Positions 18,543-31,251 of a stretch of DNA of 64,000 nucleotides are shown piece by piece. A program made the position numbers and the translations under genes. The stretch lies in the NCBI GenBank assembly GCA_033763895.1, contig JANRJQ010000008.1:1-64000 (forward strand), read 5' to 3'. Position 1 is the first letter of the stretch; every line of letters starts with the position of its first letter. This DNA is from Chloroherpetonaceae bacterium (GTDB lineage Bacteria > Bacteroidota > Chlorobiia > Chlorobiales > Thermochlorobacteraceae). Under the pieces are notes generated by a model that had not been told where the DNA came from, ran no database searches, and was given only the letters and a program-made list of their open reading frames with translations.

Positions 18543-19604
18543 ATGGCAGAATTAATTGAAGGAACTGAGCCGATTGCATTATCGCCAATTCCACTATACA
18601 CATCCAAAGATCTTGTTTCTGATCAAGACATTCGCTGGTGCCCGGGCTGCGGCGACTATTCCATTCTTAAGCAAGTTCAAGCAGTCATTCCCGAATTTGG
18701 CATTCCTCGAGAGAATCTTGTTTTCATTTCAGGAATCGGATGCTCCTCTCGCTTCCCGTACTATATGGAGACCTTCGGTGTTCATAGCATTCACGGTCGT
18801 GCAGCTGCAATTGCTTCGGGTCTAAAAATGTCTCGCCCTGAACTTTCTGTTTGGATTGTTTCCGGCGACGGCGATTCGCTTTCGATTGGTGCCAACCACT
18901 TTGTGCAATTGCTTCGCAGAAATCTGAATGTAAATTTGCTCTTGTTTAACAATGAAATATATGGGTTAACAAAAGGGCAGTTTTCACCGACTTCGCATGC
19001 GGGAATTGTCACTAAATCAACACCCTACGGGGCAATCGATCATCCGCTCAATCCAGCGTCACTTGCGCTTGGCGCCGATGGTTCATTTGTCGCTCGAACG
19101 CTTGATCGCGATGTCAAACATCTTCGCGAAACTTTGAAACGAGCCCAAGAGCATATCGGCACTTCTATGGTTGAAATCTATCAAAATTGTGTCATCTTCA
19201 ACGATGGTGCTTTTGAACCATTTACCGATAAGGGGCAGAAAGCCACCAACGATATATTTTTGGAACAAGGGAAACCGTTGGTTTTTGGTGCAAAAGGAGA
19301 ATTTGGAATTCGTTTAGATGGAATTAAGCCAACGGTTGTGAATCTCAATGATTCCGGTTTTTCTAAAAATGACCTATGGATTCATGACGAAACCGATCAA
19401 TCAAAAGCTGCAATTCTATCGCGCTTCTTTGATATGCCCGGTGATGAAGGGTTTCTTCCTCGTCCTTTTGGGGTTCTATTTGCAAAACCAAGAGCATTGT
19501 ATGAAGAAGATATGCAGAACCAAATAAACAATGCCGTTTCTACTAAAGGAGCCGGTTCATTGGATAAACTTCTCTCAGGAAGAGAAACTTGGGTCATAGA
19601 GTAG
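18543..19604 (+). CDS. korB: 2-oxoglutarate:ferredoxin oxidoreductase, beta subunit
   Basis: 353 residues. Thiamine-diphosphate subunit with the TPP/Mg motif GDGDSLSIGANH and NNEIYGLTKGQFSPT. The cysteines expected to bind one 4Fe-4S cluster are in WCPGCGDY (33 and 36), SGIGCSSRF (about 67) and IYQNCVIF (about 215). Starts one base after the korA stop and is followed by a strong terminator. KorAB is the only obvious central-carbon enzyme here and the main pointer to an autotrophic or mixotrophic Chlorobiota host. Confidence 0.94.
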   Translation: MAELIEGTEPIALSPIPLYTSKDLVSDQDIRWCPGCGDYSILKQVQAVIPEFGIPRENLVFISGIGCSSRFPYYMETFGVHSIHGRAAAIASGLKMSRPELSVWIVSGDGDSLSIGANHFVQLLRRNLNVNLLLFNNEIYGLTKGQFSPTSHAGIVTKSTPYGAIDHPLNPASLALGADGSFVARTLDRDVKHLRETLKRAQEHIGTSMVEIYQNCVIFNDGAFEPFTDKGQKATNDIFLEQGKPLVFGAKGEFGIRLDGIKPTVVNLNDSGFSKNDLWIHDETDQSKAAILSRFFDMPGDEGFLPRPFGVLFAKPRALYEEDMQNQINNAVSTKGAGSLDKLLSGRETWVIE

Positions 19605-19630
19605 GCAATTGGATTTTTTTATAAACAGAA

Positions 19631-19658
19631 AAGGGGCGTATGATTACGCCCCTTTCTT
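19631..19658 (+). terminator. Terminator after korB
   Basis: Perfect 10-bp stem 19631-19640 with 19645-19654, loop TGAT, followed by TTTCTTA. The A-rich left side could also serve the convergent response regulator gene. Confidence 0.85.
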
Positions 19659-19693
19659 ATTTCACTTTTCACTTCCTCACTTATTCGAATGAA

Positions 19694-20056
19694 CTAAAGC
19701 TTGGCAAGCATCTCAATAAATTCACCTAAATTATACGGCTTCTTAAGAATCCCGTTAATACCTTTTGCCTTAAGCCTTTCGAATAAATCTGCTTTAATCA
19801 AACCAGTTGCAAAAAAAATTGGAATAGAAGCATCTAATTTTCTTAATTCATCCAAAGTTTGCTCCCCATTCATTTCAGGCATATTACTATCAAGTAAAAC
19901 AGCAAGAAGTTCTCCCTGATATTGCTTGAATAATTCAACCCCTCTTTTTCCGCTTTCTGCTAAAAAAACTTGATAATTTTCTGCTTCAAGAAAATCTGCC
20001 ATTAAAACACGAAGCATTTCTTCATCATCGATAATTAGAATACCATTTTTCTTCAT
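19694..20056 (-). CDS. Single-domain response regulator (CheY-like)
   Basis: 120 residues, receiver domain only. Acidic pocket IIDDEE, phospho-acceptor Asp56 in LLDSNMPEMNG, conserved Thr/Ser-side segment FFATG and Lys in LKKPYN. No output domain, so it probably passes phosphoryl groups or acts by protein contact. No kinase is adjacent; the TPR kinase at 57.8-59.9 kb and the propeller kinase at 11-14.3 kb are the only ones in the window, the latter having its own regulator. Convergent with korB and downstream of rpoC, but separated from rpoC by a terminator. Confidence 0.92.
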   Translation of the reverse strand: MKKNGILIIDDEEMLRVLMADFLEAENYQVFLAESGKRGVELFKQYQGELLAVLLDSNMPEMNGEQTLDELRKLDASIPIFFATGLIKADLFERLKAKGINGILKKPYNLGEFIEMLAKL

Positions 20057-20080
20057 CTCGATTCATTATCAATGATTAAA

Positions 20081-20110
20081 CAAAAAGGGCGTTCATATTG
20101 AACGCCCCTT
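20081..20110 (-). terminator. Terminator after rpoC
   Basis: On the minus strand stem 20100-20107 with 20087-20094, loop of five, followed by TTTTTG. It lies about 20 bases after the rpoC stop and ends the long ribosomal/RNA polymerase operon. Confidence 0.85.
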
Positions 20111-20129
20111 AAAAAATACAATTGGCTCA

Positions 20130-23100
20130 TTAATCGGGAAGTTCGTTCGGAACTTCTTCCCCTGAAGCCTGTTGTGAGCGTGAAACTTCTACATAATGCT
20201 CTTCGGTCGAAAGTCTCATCCTCAAATATTGACGAGAACCTGTACCGGCTGGTATCAATTTACCAACAATCACATTCTCTTTCAACCCTCTAAGGTAATC
20301 TTCTTTACCTTCAACGGAGGCATCTGTGAGAACTTTAGTTGTTTCTTGGAAAGATGCCGCTGAAATAAAGCTTTCGGTTTGTAGTGCCGCACTTGTAATA
20401 CCCAAAAGGACATGAGACCAAGTTGCAGGCTTCGCTTTTTCAAAAGTCATCTGCTTTTTGCCTTCTTTCTTTAGCTCTTTGTTCTTCATCGTCACTTCTT
20501 CACGTGAGTAAAGCTCATTATCCTTGAAGCTTCTCGGAGCGTCTCCACGGTCAGTGACACGTACCATTTTTTCGACTTCTTGGTTTTCATCTCTTACTTC
20601 AAATCGGTCAACCAAATCACCGGGAAGTAAAAGTGTATCTCCTGCATCTTCAATCCGAACTTTTTGTAACATTTGCCGGACAATCACTTCAAGATGTTTG
20701 TCGTTGATTTCAACCCCAGCATTAAGCTGATATACCTTTTGAATTTCATTCACCAAATATTGTTGAACCGCATTCGGACCTTGAATGGCTAATATCTTTT
20801 CCGGTGAAATCACACCGTCTGTTAGCGCGTCTCCCGCTTTAACCTCATCCCCTTCATTGACCCACATTCTCTTTCCAATCGGAACAAGATACTCTTTGCG
20901 TTCTACCCGGTTTTCATACTCGAATTCGACAAAAACCTGTTTGTTATTACGCTTAGTACCGCCCATACGAATGGTTCCGTCAACTTCAGAAACAACAGCA
21001 GGATCAGTTGGATTTCGCGCTTCAAATAACTCCGTCACGCGAGGCAAGCCAGCTGTGATATCGCCACCCACTCGACCTGCATCTCTTGGAACTTTTGCAA
21101 TAATTTGACCGACAGCAATCGAATCGCCATCTTCAATTGCAAGTGTTCCTTTGATCGGGATTGGATATGTCGCACGAATTTCACCATCTTCATCAACAAC
21201 CTGAATCTTTGGTTCTTTCACATCACTTGCTTTTAGCTTTGAACGCCAGTTCACAATCACGCGTTCAACCGCACCAGTTTGCGTATCGGTTTCTTCTTTG
21301 AAAGTAACCCCTCTTTCGATATCGACAAACTTGGCTTTACCTTCGTATTCAGCAATTACAGGGATATTATTTGGCTCAACACTGTAAAGCACATCGCCTT
21401 TCTTTACCACCTGATTGTCTTTGCAAAGAAGTTTTGCACCGTAAGGAATCGGATATTTTTTTACAACTTTATCCGCTTTCTCATCATATACACTAATGAC
21501 CCCGCTCTTTCGAACAGCCAACAAGCTGATATCTTCATCACCAGCATCATCATATTGAACCGAGGCAACCGTCTTGACATTTTCAAAAATCAAACGCCCA
21601 TCATAGTTGGTAATAATTTCTGTTTCAGAAACACCACCCTGAGCAGCACCACCACCGTGGAAGGTACGAAGGGTCAACTGTGTGCCGGGTTCACCGATTG
21701 ATTGAGCCGCAATAACGCCTACAGTATCACCGATTTCCGCCAGTTTATTCGTTCCAAGATTGACGCCGTAACACTTCGCACAAATTCCTCTTCGTGTTTC
21801 ACAAGTTAGGACTGAACGGATTTCAACTTCTGTCACTCCATTGACATTATTGACTCTTTCAGCCATTTCTTCATTAATGAGTTCCCCGGCCTTAATAACC
21901 ACTTCGCCCGAATTTACATCGATCACATCGCGCGCAGTGACTCTCCCTTTAAGCCGCTCGTGGAATTTAACTTTGCTTTGCGCTTCTTCTTCTGTCGGGC
22001 GGGTCATTGTGATACCGCGAGTTGTTCCGCAGTCTTTTTCATTAACAATCACATCCTGCGCAACATCGTGTAACCGGCGGGTGAGATAACCTGCATCTGC
22101 CGTTTTTAACGATGTATCAGAAAGACCTTTTCTTGCACCGTGAGTCGAAATAAAGTACTCCAAAACCGTCAACCCTTCTTTGAGATTTGAGATAATCGGG
22201 TTTTCGATAATTTCACCCGGCTGACCAGACATTGATTTTTGCGGCCGGGCAATAAGCCCTCTCATCCCTGTTAACTGACGAACCTGCTCGCGCGAACCGC
22301 GTGCGCCGGATTCCAACATCATAAAGAGCGGGTTGAATCCGTTGCGATCTTTCTTTAAAACCTCATAAGATTTTTCCCCTACCGTATTGTTGCAACGCTG
22401 CCAAACATCGACGATGTTGTTATACTTTTCGTTTTCTGTCATCGCCGCGGCATTGTACTGACGCAAGATTTGATTATTTCTTTCTTGAGCCTTCTTAACC
22501 TCTTCATATTTTTCGGTCGGGATAATCGCATCTGATAGACCAATTGAAAGCCCGCCACGCATAGCATAACTGAATCCAGTGGATTTTAAATCGTCAAGAA
22601 ATACAACCGATCTCACACTGCCGCATTTTGAAATCACTTGGCCGATCAGATCTCGAACAGATTTTTTATCCATTACTTTATTCATAAATGGAATCTCTGT
22701 TGGAAGAATTTTATTGAACAAAACTCTCCCAACAGTTGTCGCGATATATTTCTTTTCCTGAATTTGCTTAAGCATCCAGTCGCGTGTGCCTTTTTTATCC
22801 TTGCTGTTGCCAAAGACAAAGTTTACAGCATTTTCGCCCGTAACGCTTTTTTCTTCACGAGCGCCTTCGTACCTCATGAAAATAAGTGAATGCAAGTCGA
22901 TTGTGCCTTCATTGTAAGCAACCACCACTTCATCCGAAGAGTAGAAAATTTTACCTTGATGCGGAATCGTTTCGTTGTGCTTGGTCATGTAGTATATCCC
23001 TAAAACCATATCCTGCGATGGAACCACAACCGGCTTACCGGAAGCAGGTAGAATCAGGTTATGTGCAGAAAGCATCAGAATTGCTGCTTCCATTTGCGCT

Positions 23101-24635
23101 TCTTGCGAGAGCGGCACATGCACGGCCATTTGGTCGCCGTCAAAGTCGGCATTGAATGCCGTACAAACTAACGGGTGAATTTGAATGGCTTTTCCCTCAA
23201 TCAAAACCGGTTGAAAGGCTTGAATACCTAAACGGTGAAGGGTTGGAGCACGGTTTAAGAGCACCGGATGTCCATCGATAACCTTTTCTAAAACATCCCA
23301 AATTGCGGGATCTTTACGATCAATCATTTTCTTGGCAGACTTCACCGATTTAGCAACTCCACGCTCAACCAATCTGCGAATCACAAATGGTTGGAAAAGT
23401 TCAATTGCCATTTCTTTTGGTAAGCCGCATTGATATAACTTCAATTCCGGTCCAACCACAATAACTGAACGACCGGAGTAATCGACTCTCTTCCCCAAAA
23501 GATTTTGGCGGAATCGTCCGGCTTTTCCTTTGAGTGAATCCGACAATGATTTCAGGGCGCGATTATTTTCACCTGATTTCACCGCATTGGCTTTACGAGA
23601 ATTATCTAATAGCGCATCAACCGCTTCTTGAAGCATGCGTTTTTCATTACGCAAAATCACTTCGGGCGCTTTAATATCAATAAGTTTCTTCAAGCGGCTA
23701 TTGCGAATAATCACCCTGCGATACAAATCATTCAGATCGGAGGTTGCGAAACGACCTCCTTCAAGCGGAACGAGCGGTCGAAGTTCCGGAGGAATTACCG
23801 GCACAACATCCATAACCATATATTCCGGTCGATTTCCATCATATCGGTAAGGCTCGGGAGCTTCAAGAGAAAATTCTTCTTTCTTCTTGGTTTCCTTAAT
23901 GGTGATAAAACTGTTGCGGAAAGCTTCGATAACTTTCAACCTTTTTAACGCATCTGCTCTTTTTTGTTCAGAGCCTGATGTACGAAGGACTTCTCGCAGA
24001 ATCTTCGCTTCTGCCGGAAGATCCATTTTCTTAAGGAGAGCTTTTATCGCCTCACCGCCCATCTTGGCGACAAATTTCTTTGGATCATCATCATCGAGAT
24101 CTTGGTTTTCTTCGTACTCGCTGATAACCGTGTAAAACTGCTCTTCGGTCAAGCGATCCATAAACTTGAAGCCTTGCTTCTCCCCCGGCTCGCCGGGGTT
24201 GATGATCACATAAACTTCATAATAAATGATTCGCTCAAGTTCCTTCGTCGGAAGGTCTAATAAAGCACCAAGCTTACTCGGAACCGAACGGAAATACCAA
24301 GTATGAACCACCGGAACCGCAAGCGAAATATGCCCCATTCGTTCACGACGAACATTTTTGGTTGTCACTTCAACCCCGCAACGGTCGCAAATAATCCCTT
24401 TGTACCGCACACGCTTGTATTTTCCACAATAACATTCCCAATCTTTGGTTGGTCCAAAAATCTTTTCACACATTAAACCATCTCGTTCAGGCTTATAAGA
24501 ACGATAATTGATTGTTTCAGGCTTTAATACCTCTCCTCGAGAGCGTGCAAGAATACTCTCAGGTGAAGCAATACTAATTTTTATTTTAGAGAAATCGCGT
24601 TTTGCCGCGACAGCTGGACTTGTCAAAAGTGCCAT
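20130..24635 (-). CDS. rpoC: DNA-directed RNA polymerase subunit beta'
   Basis: 1501 residues, near the usual bacterial length. N-terminal zinc cysteines at about 68, 70, 83 and 86 (ECYCGKYK..., ICDRCGVEV). Catalytic magnesium motif NADFDGDQ near residue 496. Second zinc site with DCGTTRG and the later [13 protein letters not shown]. Trigger-loop and bridge-helix region near [18 protein letters not shown]. Starts at ATG 24633-24635, 112 bases after rpoB on the same transcript. Core subunit of transcription; no oddities seen. Confidence 0.98.
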   Translation of the reverse strand: MALLTSPAVAAKRDFSKIKISIASPESILARSRGEVLKPETINYRSYKPERDGLMCEKIFGPTKDWECYCGKYKRVRYKGIICDRCGVEVTTKNVRRERMGHISLAVPVVHTWYFRSVPSKLGALLDLPTKELERIIYYEVYVIINPGEPGEKQGFKFMDRLTEEQFYTVISEYEENQDLDDDDPKKFVAKMGGEAIKALLKKMDLPAEAKILREVLRTSGSEQKRADALKRLKVIEAFRNSFITIKETKKKEEFSLEAPEPYRYDGNRPEYMVMDVVPVIPPELRPLVPLEGGRFATSDLNDLYRRVIIRNSRLKKLIDIKAPEVILRNEKRMLQEAVDALLDNSRKANAVKSGENNRALKSLSDSLKGKAGRFRQNLLGKRVDYSGRSVIVVGPELKLYQCGLPKEMAIELFQPFVIRRLVERGVAKSVKSAKKMIDRKDPAIWDVLEKVIDGHPVLLNRAPTLHRLGIQAFQPVLIEGKAIQIHPLVCTAFNADFDGDQMAVHVPLSQEAQMEAAILMLSAHNLILPASGKPVVVPSQDMVLGIYYMTKHNETIPHQGKIFYSSDEVVVAYNEGTIDLHSLIFMRYEGAREEKSVTGENAVNFVFGNSKDKKGTRDWMLKQIQEKKYIATTVGRVLFNKILPTEIPFMNKVMDKKSVRDLIGQVISKCGSVRSVVFLDDLKSTGFSYAMRGGLSIGLSDAIIPTEKYEEVKKAQERNNQILRQYNAAAMTENEKYNNIVDVWQRCNNTVGEKSYEVLKKDRNGFNPLFMMLESGARGSREQVRQLTGMRGLIARPQKSMSGQPGEIIENPIISNLKEGLTVLEYFISTHGARKGLSDTSLKTADAGYLTRRLHDVAQDVIVNEKDCGTTRGITMTRPTEEEAQSKVKFHERLKGRVTARDVIDVNSGEVVIKAGELINEEMAERVNNVNGVTEVEIRSVLTCETRRGICAKCYGVNLGTNKLAEIGDTVGVIAAQSIGEPGTQLTLRTFHGGGAAQGGVSETEIITNYDGRLIFENVKTVASVQYDDAGDEDISLLAVRKSGVISVYDEKADKVVKKYPIPYGAKLLCKDNQVVKKGDVLYSVEPNNIPVIAEYEGKAKFVDIERGVTFKEETDTQTGAVERVIVNWRSKLKASDVKEPKIQVVDEDGEIRATYPIPIKGTLAIEDGDSIAVGQIIAKVPRDAGRVGGDITAGLPRVTELFEARNPTDPAVVSEVDGTIRMGGTKRNNKQVFVEFEYENRVERKEYLVPIGKRMWVNEGDEVKAGDALTDGVISPEKILAIQGPNAVQQYLVNEIQKVYQLNAGVEINDKHLEVIVRQMLQKVRIEDAGDTLLLPGDLVDRFEVRDENQEVEKMVRVTDRGDAPRSFKDNELYSREEVTMKNKELKKEGKKQMTFEKAKPATWSHVLLGITSAALQTESFISAASFQETTKVLTDASVEGKEDYLRGLKENVIVGKLIPAGTGSRQYLRMRLSTEEHYVEVSRSQQASGEEVPNELPD

Positions 24636-24747
24636 ATTTGCTCCTCGTTTAGAATCTCTGTTTGATTCTCGGTTTCGATGTTATAAACTTGGTTCTTCTG
24701 TATGTATCAACTCTGCGTTGAAACTGAACGATATTCGCTCTTTGCCC

Positions 24748-27700
24748 TTATGGTACTCTATCATCTATACGAATTTCGAGACCAAGGCCCTGTAACTCTC
24801 TCACAAGCACATTGAAAGACTCCGGTACATTTGGTTCAGGTAAATTTTGACCCTTTACAATCGCTTCATATGTCTTAGTTCGGCCATTGACATCGTCAGA
24901 TTTAACCGTCAGTATTTCTTGTAGAATATGAGCAGCGCCGTAGGCTTCAAGTGCCCAAACTTCCATTTCCCCAAACCGTTGTCCACCAAATTGCGCTTTA
25001 CCTCCCAAAGGTTGCTGTGTAATCAGGGAGTATGGTCCGGTTGAGCGCGCGTGAATTTTGTCATCGACAAGGTGAGAAAGTTTCAGCATATAGATCTGAC
25101 CTACAGTTACTTTTTGGTCAAACGCTTCACCTGTTCTACCATCGTAAAGTTGTACCTTTCCGTCAACCGGAAGTCCCGCCTCTTTCAATTTTTCCTGTAC
25201 CTCTTGATAAGAAGCACCATCAAAAATCGGCGTCGCAAATTTCACACCTAATTTTTCAGCTGCCCATCCCAATGAAGTTTCAAAAAGCTGACCAATATTC
25301 ATTCTGGAAGGCACACCCAGCGGGTTAAGCACGATATCAACCGGTGTTCCATCTTCCATAAAAGGCATATCTTCCATTGGAACAATCTTTCCGACAACCC
25401 CTTTATTACCGTGGCGACCGGCCATTTTGTCTCCTACTTGCAACTTTCTCTTTTGCGCGATATAAACTTTTGCAAGTTCTTCAATGCCCGGCTGTAATTC
25501 ATCGCCTACATTGAGTTTGTACCGTTCATTTTCTAATTCATCATCAAGCTCTTTGTATCGGCGGCGATATTCATCGACCAAGCGACGGATAATGTTGTTC
25601 GTTTTCTTCGACTCCACAAAGCCGTTATCTAAATCAAGCCGATCTAAACGGGTAATTTGCCGATAGACTTCAAGATTTTGCTTCGTGAACGTTGTGCCTT
25701 TGCGAATCTTAATCTCATCCTTTTCGCGTACACCTACCGATTCTTTACCATCCAAATAGTGCATGAAGCGTGAAAAGAATTTTTCGAGCAATTCTTCTTT
25801 TTTCCGTGTGTATTCTTTTTCCAATTTTGCAATGCGCAATTTCGGATCTTCACCCAATTTCTTTTTTCGGCTAAAGAGTTTGGTTTTAATCACAACCCCA
25901 TTCATTCCCGGCGGCGCATGAAGTGAAGCATCTTTCACATCGCTTGACTTTTCACCGAAAATGGCTCTTAGAAGCTTTTCTTCAGGTGTTGGATCGGTTT
26001 CTCCCTTCGGCGTAATTTTTCCGATAAGGATGTCCTTTTCTTTGACTTCAGCACCGATACGAATGATGCCGTTTTCGTCAAGATTTTTTAAGGCATCTTC
26101 GCTGACATTGTAGATATCTCGGGTGAATTGTTCTTCACCGCGTTTCGTATCACGAACAGTTAATTCAAATTCATGAATGTGGATGGAGGTGTACACATCG
26201 TCCGAAACCAACCGCTCGGAAAGCACAATGGCGTCTTCGAAGTTATATCCTCTCCAAGGCATGAAGGCAACGAGCACATTTTTACCCAACGCCAATTCAC
26301 CATTTTCTGTTGAAGAGCCATCGGCAAGCACCTCACCTTTTTTCACTCTTTGACCTTCACTGACAATCGGTTTTTGATTAATAACCGTGTCTTGATTGGA
26401 TCTAAAAAACTTCGTGAGTTTATAGGACTTAAGGGTTTCATCCACATCAATAAGGGAGCCTTCGGCTTCATCATCGACACGTTTGTCATATCGAACGACA
26501 ATTTCATTTGATGTTACGGATTCAATAACCCCGTCTCCTTCGGCGGAAATCATTGTTCTAGAATCACGCGCAATTGTTGCTTCCAGACCGGTTCCGACAA
26601 GCGGAGCTTCAGCTCTGAGAAGTGGTACAGCTTGGCGTTGCATATTTGAACCCATCAAAGCGCGGTTAGCATCGTCATGTTCCAGAAATGGAATTAACGC
26701 AGCCGCTGCACTCACAATTTGATTTGGAGCCACATCCATAAATTGAACTTCCTTCGGTGACACAAGCGGGTAGTCACCTCTTCGTCTTGCTTGAACATTC
26801 TCACCGGAAATTTTTCCTCCATTATCAAGTTTTACTGTGGCCGGAACAGTAATCTTATTTTCTTCATCTTCTGCCGAAAGATATTCAACTTTTTGTTGAG
26901 GCACACCTTCTTTTACCGGGCGATAGGGTGTTTCGATAAACCCCTTTTCGTTGATTTTTGCGTAAATACAAAAGGACGAAATAAGACCGATATTGGGGCC
27001 TTCGGGTGTTTCAATCGGGCAAAGTCTTCCATAGTGTGTGTAATGGACGTCACGAACTTCAAACCCTGCGCGTTCGCGGGTCAATCCGCCCGGTCCTAAG
27101 GCTGATGTTCGGCGTTTATTTGTCAATTCAGCCAACGGATTGGTTTGATCCATAAACTGAGAGAGTTGGCTAGTGCCGAAAAATGAAGAAATTACGCTTG
27201 ATACGGTTCTTGCATTTACAAGATCTGAGGGCGTTACTTTTTCTGAATCTCTTGCATTGAGTTTTTCTTTCACATTTTTCGCCATTCTCGCAAGCCCAAC
27301 CAAAAACTGAGCTGAAAGCTGTTCACCGACCGACTTCACCCTACGGTTTGAAAGGTGATCGACATCATCAACATCAATTTTTCCATTCACCAACCGAAGC
27401 ATGTAATACATAATCGCAATCATATCATATTGCGTCAGTACTACTTGTTCAGGATTAACTGATACTTTTCCATCAGGCTGTTTCAGATTGCCAATCTTTT
27501 CCTCAATTGGTGCAAAAAGTCGTTTTAAGTGCGCATCTTTACCAAAGATTTCTTGTATTTCTTTGTATTGGTCTGAAAGCTTTTTGTTAAGTCTATATCG
27601 CCCGACATCACCCAAATCATATTTTTTTGAGTTGAAAAATGTTCGGTCAAGTAGCCCACGTGCGGCTTCTAAATCCGGCGCCTCATTGGATCGAAGCTCA

Positions 27701-28659
27701 CGGTAGATTGTTTCTAATGCTTGCTCTTCAGTTCTGGATTCGTCTTTGGTGAGTGTGGTTACAACCACCGACTTATCAAGATCGGTTTCTTTATCCAATC
27801 GGTTGACTTTTACCTTTGTAACACCAGCATCAATGAGTTGCTCGATTTCTGATTCCCCAATAATTACGCCTGAACTAATAACCTCGTCGGTTTTTTGATT
27901 AATGACATCATCTGCCAAATATCGCCCAATTAAATGTTCATTTTTTTCCGGATCTTTGAATACAGAGACCTCCTCAAGCATATCAAACGCGCGAAGAATA
28001 TCTTCGCTTCTTGGAAAGCCGACAGCACGAAGCAATGTGGTTGCTAAAAACTTTTTCTTTTGATCGATATAAACATAAAGCAGATTGTTAATATCGGTTT
28101 GGAATTCAATCCAAGATCCTCGCAGAGGAACAATCTTGGCTGAATACATTTTCTTCCCGTTCGGGTGAGTGGCATCTGAAAATACAACACCCGGGGAACG
28201 GTGCAACTGAGCAACAATAACACGCTCAGCTCCGTTAATAATAAATGTGCCGCGTTCGGTCATATATGGAATCTTCCCCAAGTAAACTTCTTGCTCTTGG
28301 GTTTCTTTCCATTCTGTTTCTTCTGGTTCATCCTTGTATGAAAGCCTCAATTTAGCTTTGAGAGAGACTTCGTATGTTAGCCCTCGTTCAATACATTCTT
28401 CAATCGTATACCGAGGTTTATCAATTGTATAGCTGACATACTCTAACAAGTACAATTCTTTGGTATCTGTAATCGGAAAGCTGTTCCTTAATACCTCTTC
28501 CAATCCCTTTCTTTTGCGACGCTCAGCTGGGACATCATCTTGCAAAAACTCACGATATGAGCGCAGTTGCACTTCAAGCAAATCGGGTGCAGTGAGCAAT
28601 TGCGGAATCTTAGAAAAGGATACTCTTTCGGCTTTCTTTTTTGGAGATTTGGTTCTCAC
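24748..28659 (-). CDS. rpoB: DNA-directed RNA polymerase subunit beta
   Basis: 1303 residues. Rifampicin-pocket segment [18 protein letters not shown], catalytic-centre segments [13 protein letters not shown] and [20 protein letters not shown], and [18 protein letters not shown]. Starts at a GTG (28657-28659) with AGAGAGG about eight bases upstream; no ATG in frame nearby fits better. Lies between rplL and rpoC, preceded by an attenuator-like hairpin. Core transcription enzyme, target of rifampicin. Confidence 0.98.
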   Translation of the reverse strand: MRTKSPKKKAERVSFSKIPQLLTAPDLLEVQLRSYREFLQDDVPAERRKRKGLEEVLRNSFPITDTKELYLLEYVSYTIDKPRYTIEECIERGLTYEVSLKAKLRLSYKDEPEETEWKETQEQEVYLGKIPYMTERGTFIINGAERVIVAQLHRSPGVVFSDATHPNGKKMYSAKIVPLRGSWIEFQTDINNLLYVYIDQKKKFLATTLLRAVGFPRSEDILRAFDMLEEVSVFKDPEKNEHLIGRYLADDVINQKTDEVISSGVIIGESEIEQLIDAGVTKVKVNRLDKETDLDKSVVVTTLTKDESRTEEQALETIYRELRSNEAPDLEAARGLLDRTFFNSKKYDLGDVGRYRLNKKLSDQYKEIQEIFGKDAHLKRLFAPIEEKIGNLKQPDGKVSVNPEQVVLTQYDMIAIMYYMLRLVNGKIDVDDVDHLSNRRVKSVGEQLSAQFLVGLARMAKNVKEKLNARDSEKVTPSDLVNARTVSSVISSFFGTSQLSQFMDQTNPLAELTNKRRTSALGPGGLTRERAGFEVRDVHYTHYGRLCPIETPEGPNIGLISSFCIYAKINEKGFIETPYRPVKEGVPQQKVEYLSAEDEENKITVPATVKLDNGGKISGENVQARRRGDYPLVSPKEVQFMDVAPNQIVSAAAALIPFLEHDDANRALMGSNMQRQAVPLLRAEAPLVGTGLEATIARDSRTMISAEGDGVIESVTSNEIVVRYDKRVDDEAEGSLIDVDETLKSYKLTKFFRSNQDTVINQKPIVSEGQRVKKGEVLADGSSTENGELALGKNVLVAFMPWRGYNFEDAIVLSERLVSDDVYTSIHIHEFELTVRDTKRGEEQFTRDIYNVSEDALKNLDENGIIRIGAEVKEKDILIGKITPKGETDPTPEEKLLRAIFGEKSSDVKDASLHAPPGMNGVVIKTKLFSRKKKLGEDPKLRIAKLEKEYTRKKEELLEKFFSRFMHYLDGKESVGVREKDEIKIRKGTTFTKQNLEVYRQITRLDRLDLDNGFVESKKTNNIIRRLVDEYRRRYKELDDELENERYKLNVGDELQPGIEELAKVYIAQKRKLQVGDKMAGRHGNKGVVGKIVPMEDMPFMEDGTPVDIVLNPLGVPSRMNIGQLFETSLGWAAEKLGVKFATPIFDGASYQEVQEKLKEAGLPVDGKVQLYDGRTGEAFDQKVTVGQIYMLKLSHLVDDKIHARSTGPYSLITQQPLGGKAQFGGQRFGEMEVWALEAYGAAHILQEILTVKSDDVNGRTKTYEAIVKGQNLPEPNVPESFNVLVRELQGLGLEIRIDDRVP

Positions 28660-28913
28660 GATAGCCTCTCTTTTGGATAAATTTGTGAAATAGCAGAATG
28701 AAAATCTTCAGCAACTAAAGAAACAACGGTTTTGATTAACGCTCTTTTTCAAAGAAAGCGTTCCCAAAGTCTCTTGCCACTTGAAAAATGCTCGTGTGAG
28801 ATCACTGTAGGATTATTTGTTTCTGAACGAAGTTAACAAATTAATTAAAATTTCCGATTCCTAAGTTTTTTCTCACTAACTGCAGAAATTCAAGGCTCTT
28901 ACAATAGAAACAA

Positions 28914-28945
28914 CAAAAGCCCCGCGCCATTTCGGCGCGGAGCCT
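28914..28945 (-). terminator. Attenuator-like hairpin between rplL and rpoB
   Basis: On the minus strand stem 28934-28943 with 28919-28928 (one G-U pair), five-base loop, then TTTT. It sits 25 bases after the rplL stop and about 250 bases before the rpoB start. Partial termination here would let ribosomal proteins be made in excess of RNA polymerase, as known for the Escherichia coli rplL-rpoB gap. Confidence 0.75.
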
Positions 28946-28968
28946 TAAAATAAAATGAATTCAAATAT

Positions 28969-29352
28969 TTATTTGAGTTCGACTTCGGCGCCTGCTTCGC
29001 GCAATTCCTTTGCGAGCTTTTCGGCATCGGCCTTTGGCATTGCCTCTTTAACGGTTTTCGGTGCGCCATCAACCAATTCTTTGGCTTCTTTGAGGCCAAG
29101 ATTTGTTGCCGCGCGAACAACCTTGATGACGTTAATTTTGTTTGCTCCACCGCTCTTCAAAATCACATCAAATTCAGTTTTTTCTTCAGCAGCAGGTGCA
29201 GCAGCAGCGGCGGCCGGAGCTGCGCCACCGGCAACCATTACAGGTGCAGCAGCACTGACGCCAAATTTGGCTTCCAATGCCTTTACGAGTTCAGACGCTT
29301 CGGTAAGCGTAAGTTTACCAATTTCTTCTACGAGTGTTTCAACAGATGCCAT
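28969..29352 (-). CDS. rplL: 50S ribosomal protein L7/L12
   Basis: 127 residues. N-terminal dimerisation helices ([19 protein letters not shown]), an alanine-rich hinge (about 38-55), and the factor-binding C-terminal domain ([32 protein letters not shown]). Forms the ribosomal stalk that recruits translation factors, bound to L10 encoded just upstream. Confidence 0.98.
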   Translation of the reverse strand: MASVETLVEEIGKLTLTEASELVKALEAKFGVSAAAPVMVAGGAAPAAAAAAPAAEEKTEFDVILKSGGANKINVIKVVRAATNLGLKEAKELVDGAPKTVKEAMPKADAEKLAKELREAGAEVELK

Positions 29353-29454
29353 TTGAGCTTATCCTTGATAAATGATTAAAAAAATAATACAACAAAAATG
29401 TAAAGGTAGAAGCGATCCTTTACAAAAAAGTTGAGTGCGTAAGTTCTAATAAAA

Positions 29455-29982
29455 TTATGCCGCGGCGTTTTGCTTTTTTGCAACTTCGTTAACAGCTTGC
29501 ATCAAACTGCGAATGACTGCGTTCATTGATGAAGGCACACGAACAATAACTTGATTTACCACGCCAATTGCTTTAGCGATGTTTTCCACACGGCCAGCCA
29601 TCCCGGCAATTTCATTCAGTCGGCTTGATTCAAAAACAGTGCCTTCAATTGAAGCCATTTTGAATTTGAGCTTATCAACCTCACCGGAGAACTGCTTAAT
29701 AATCTTTGCAGGTGCAATCGGATCGTCGTAGCTTAAGGCTAATGCGGTCGTGTTTTTTAAGCCACTGACTAACTTATCAGAAAGCTTAGCCTCCTTAAGC
29801 GCTTTCTTAATAAGCGTATTTTTGACAACCTTATATTCAATACCGGCTTTTCGAAATTGATTACGAAGATTTGAAACTTGTTCAACAGTTAATCCACTGA
29901 ATTCGGTCAAATAAACCCCGTTTGCTTTTTTGAGCTTTTCGGTTACTTCTGCCAATATGACGGCTTTATCTTCTTTTTTCAT
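29455..29982 (-). CDS. rplJ: 50S ribosomal protein L10
   Basis: 175 residues. Typical start MKKEDKAVILAEVTEKLKKA, then the RNA-binding part (FRKAGIEYKVVKNTLIKKAL) and C-terminal helix for L7/L12 dimers (VIRSLMQAVNEVAKK). Only 37 bases separate it from rplA, so there is no room for a long L10 leader directly before it; autogenous control, if present, must act elsewhere. Confidence 0.97.
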   Translation of the reverse strand: MKKEDKAVILAEVTEKLKKANGVYLTEFSGLTVEQVSNLRNQFRKAGIEYKVVKNTLIKKALKEAKLSDKLVSGLKNTTALALSYDDPIAPAKIIKQFSGEVDKLKFKMASIEGTVFESSRLNEIAGMAGRVENIAKAIGVVNQVIVRVPSSMNAVIRSLMQAVNEVAKKQNAAA

Positions 29983-30019
29983 ACTTGTCTTTATCTAAAT
30001 GATTAGCGTTCCTTTTCAA

Positions 30020-30715
30020 TTATTGCGTTGCCAACAGCGTATCTTTCTTAATGCGCAAAGATGGCGACATTGAGGAAGAAACAAATATTGACTTCAAATA
30101 TTGACCCTTCGCTGCAGCTGGCTTCGCACGAAGAACAGCACTGACGAATGCATGAAGATTTTCTGAAATCTTCTGATCACCGAAAGAAAGTTTTCCTACG
30201 CCTGCATGAACAATCCCTGCTTTATCTACACGAAACTCTATCTTACCGGCTTTTAATTCGCGTACTGCCTTGCCAACATCCATCGTTACAGTTCCTGATT
30301 TTGGATTAGGCATTAACCCTTTTGGACCAAGAACCTTACCAAGTTTACCAACTTCAGCCATTACATCCGGCGTGGCAACAATGACATCGATATCTGACCA
30401 TCCACCTTGAATTTTCTCTACATAGGTTTGCAACCCAAAGTGATCGGCACCTGCTGCTTTGGCTTCTTCTTCTTTATTGGCTTTACACATAACGAGGACA
30501 CGAACCGATTTACCAACACCGTGCGGCAATACCACTGTACCACGCACCAATTGATCGGCATGCTTTGGGTCAACACCGAGCCGCATCGCGACTTCGACGG
30601 TAGGGTCAAATTTTGTGTAGCTGATTTCCTTTAGCTTTGAGGCAGCTTCCTCGATGCTATATTCAGCATCGGGATTGAGCATCCCAAATGCTTTGGTGTA
30701 TTTCTTTCCTGACAT
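30020..30715 (-). CDS. rplA: 50S ribosomal protein L1
   Basis: 231 residues. L1 motifs: [48 protein letters not shown] and [14 protein letters not shown]. Forms the mobile L1 stalk next to the E site and often represses its own operon by binding rplK leader mRNA. In the order rplK-rplA-rplJ-rplL. Confidence 0.98.
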   Translation of the reverse strand: MSGKKYTKAFGMLNPDAEYSIEEAASKLKEISYTKFDPTVEVAMRLGVDPKHADQLVRGTVVLPHGVGKSVRVLVMCKANKEEEAKAAGADHFGLQTYVEKIQGGWSDIDVIVATPDVMAEVGKLGKVLGPKGLMPNPKSGTVTMDVGKAVRELKAGKIEFRVDKAGIVHAGVGKLSFGDQKISENLHAFVSAVLRAKPAAAKGQYLKSIFVSSSMSPSLRIKKDTLLATQ

Positions 30716-30773
30716 TTTAAATAAAATTGTGGTTAACGAATAACGATGGAAAAACCATCTCCCACTAAAAAAC

Positions 30774-31199
30774 TTACTCTATAACCGTAATTCCCATACT
30801 TTTAGCGGTACCTGCAACCATACTTTCGGCTGAGGCGAGGCTTGTAGTGTTTAAATCCGGCATTTTCAATTGAGCGATTTTCCGCACTTGCTCACGCGTC
30901 ACTTTGCCCACCTTCGTCCGATTCGGTTCAGCTGATCCTTTTTCAATTTTTGCTTCTTTAATAAGCAAAATCGAAGCTGGTGGCGTTTTTGTAATAAAAG
31001 TAAACGACTTATCTGAAAACACCGTAATTACAACTGGGATAATAAGACCAGCTTGAGAAGCAGTTTTGGCGTTAAACTGCTTACAAAATTCCATAATGTT
31101 AACCCCTTTTTGTCCGAGAGCCGGACCGACCGGCGGCGCAGGATTTGCTTGACCCGCTGGGATTTGAAGCTTAATATATCCGGTTATTTTCTTAGCCAT
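30774..31199 (-). CDS. rplK: 50S ribosomal protein L11
   Basis: 141 residues, the usual length. Begins [20 protein letters not shown] with [18 protein letters not shown], and the rRNA-binding C-terminal domain has [18 protein letters not shown]. Part of the GTPase-associated centre. 52 bases downstream of nusG. Confidence 0.98.
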   Translation of the reverse strand: MAKKITGYIKLQIPAGQANPAPPVGPALGQKGVNIMEFCKQFNAKTASQAGLIIPVVITVFSDKSFTFITKTPPASILLIKEAKIEKGSAEPNRTKVGKVTREQVRKIAQLKMPDLNTTSLASAESMVAGTAKSMGITVIE

Positions 31200-31251
31200 T
31201 GCTTTACGATAGTCGTTTCTATTTTGTAATAAACTTTAAGACCGTTGTTTG

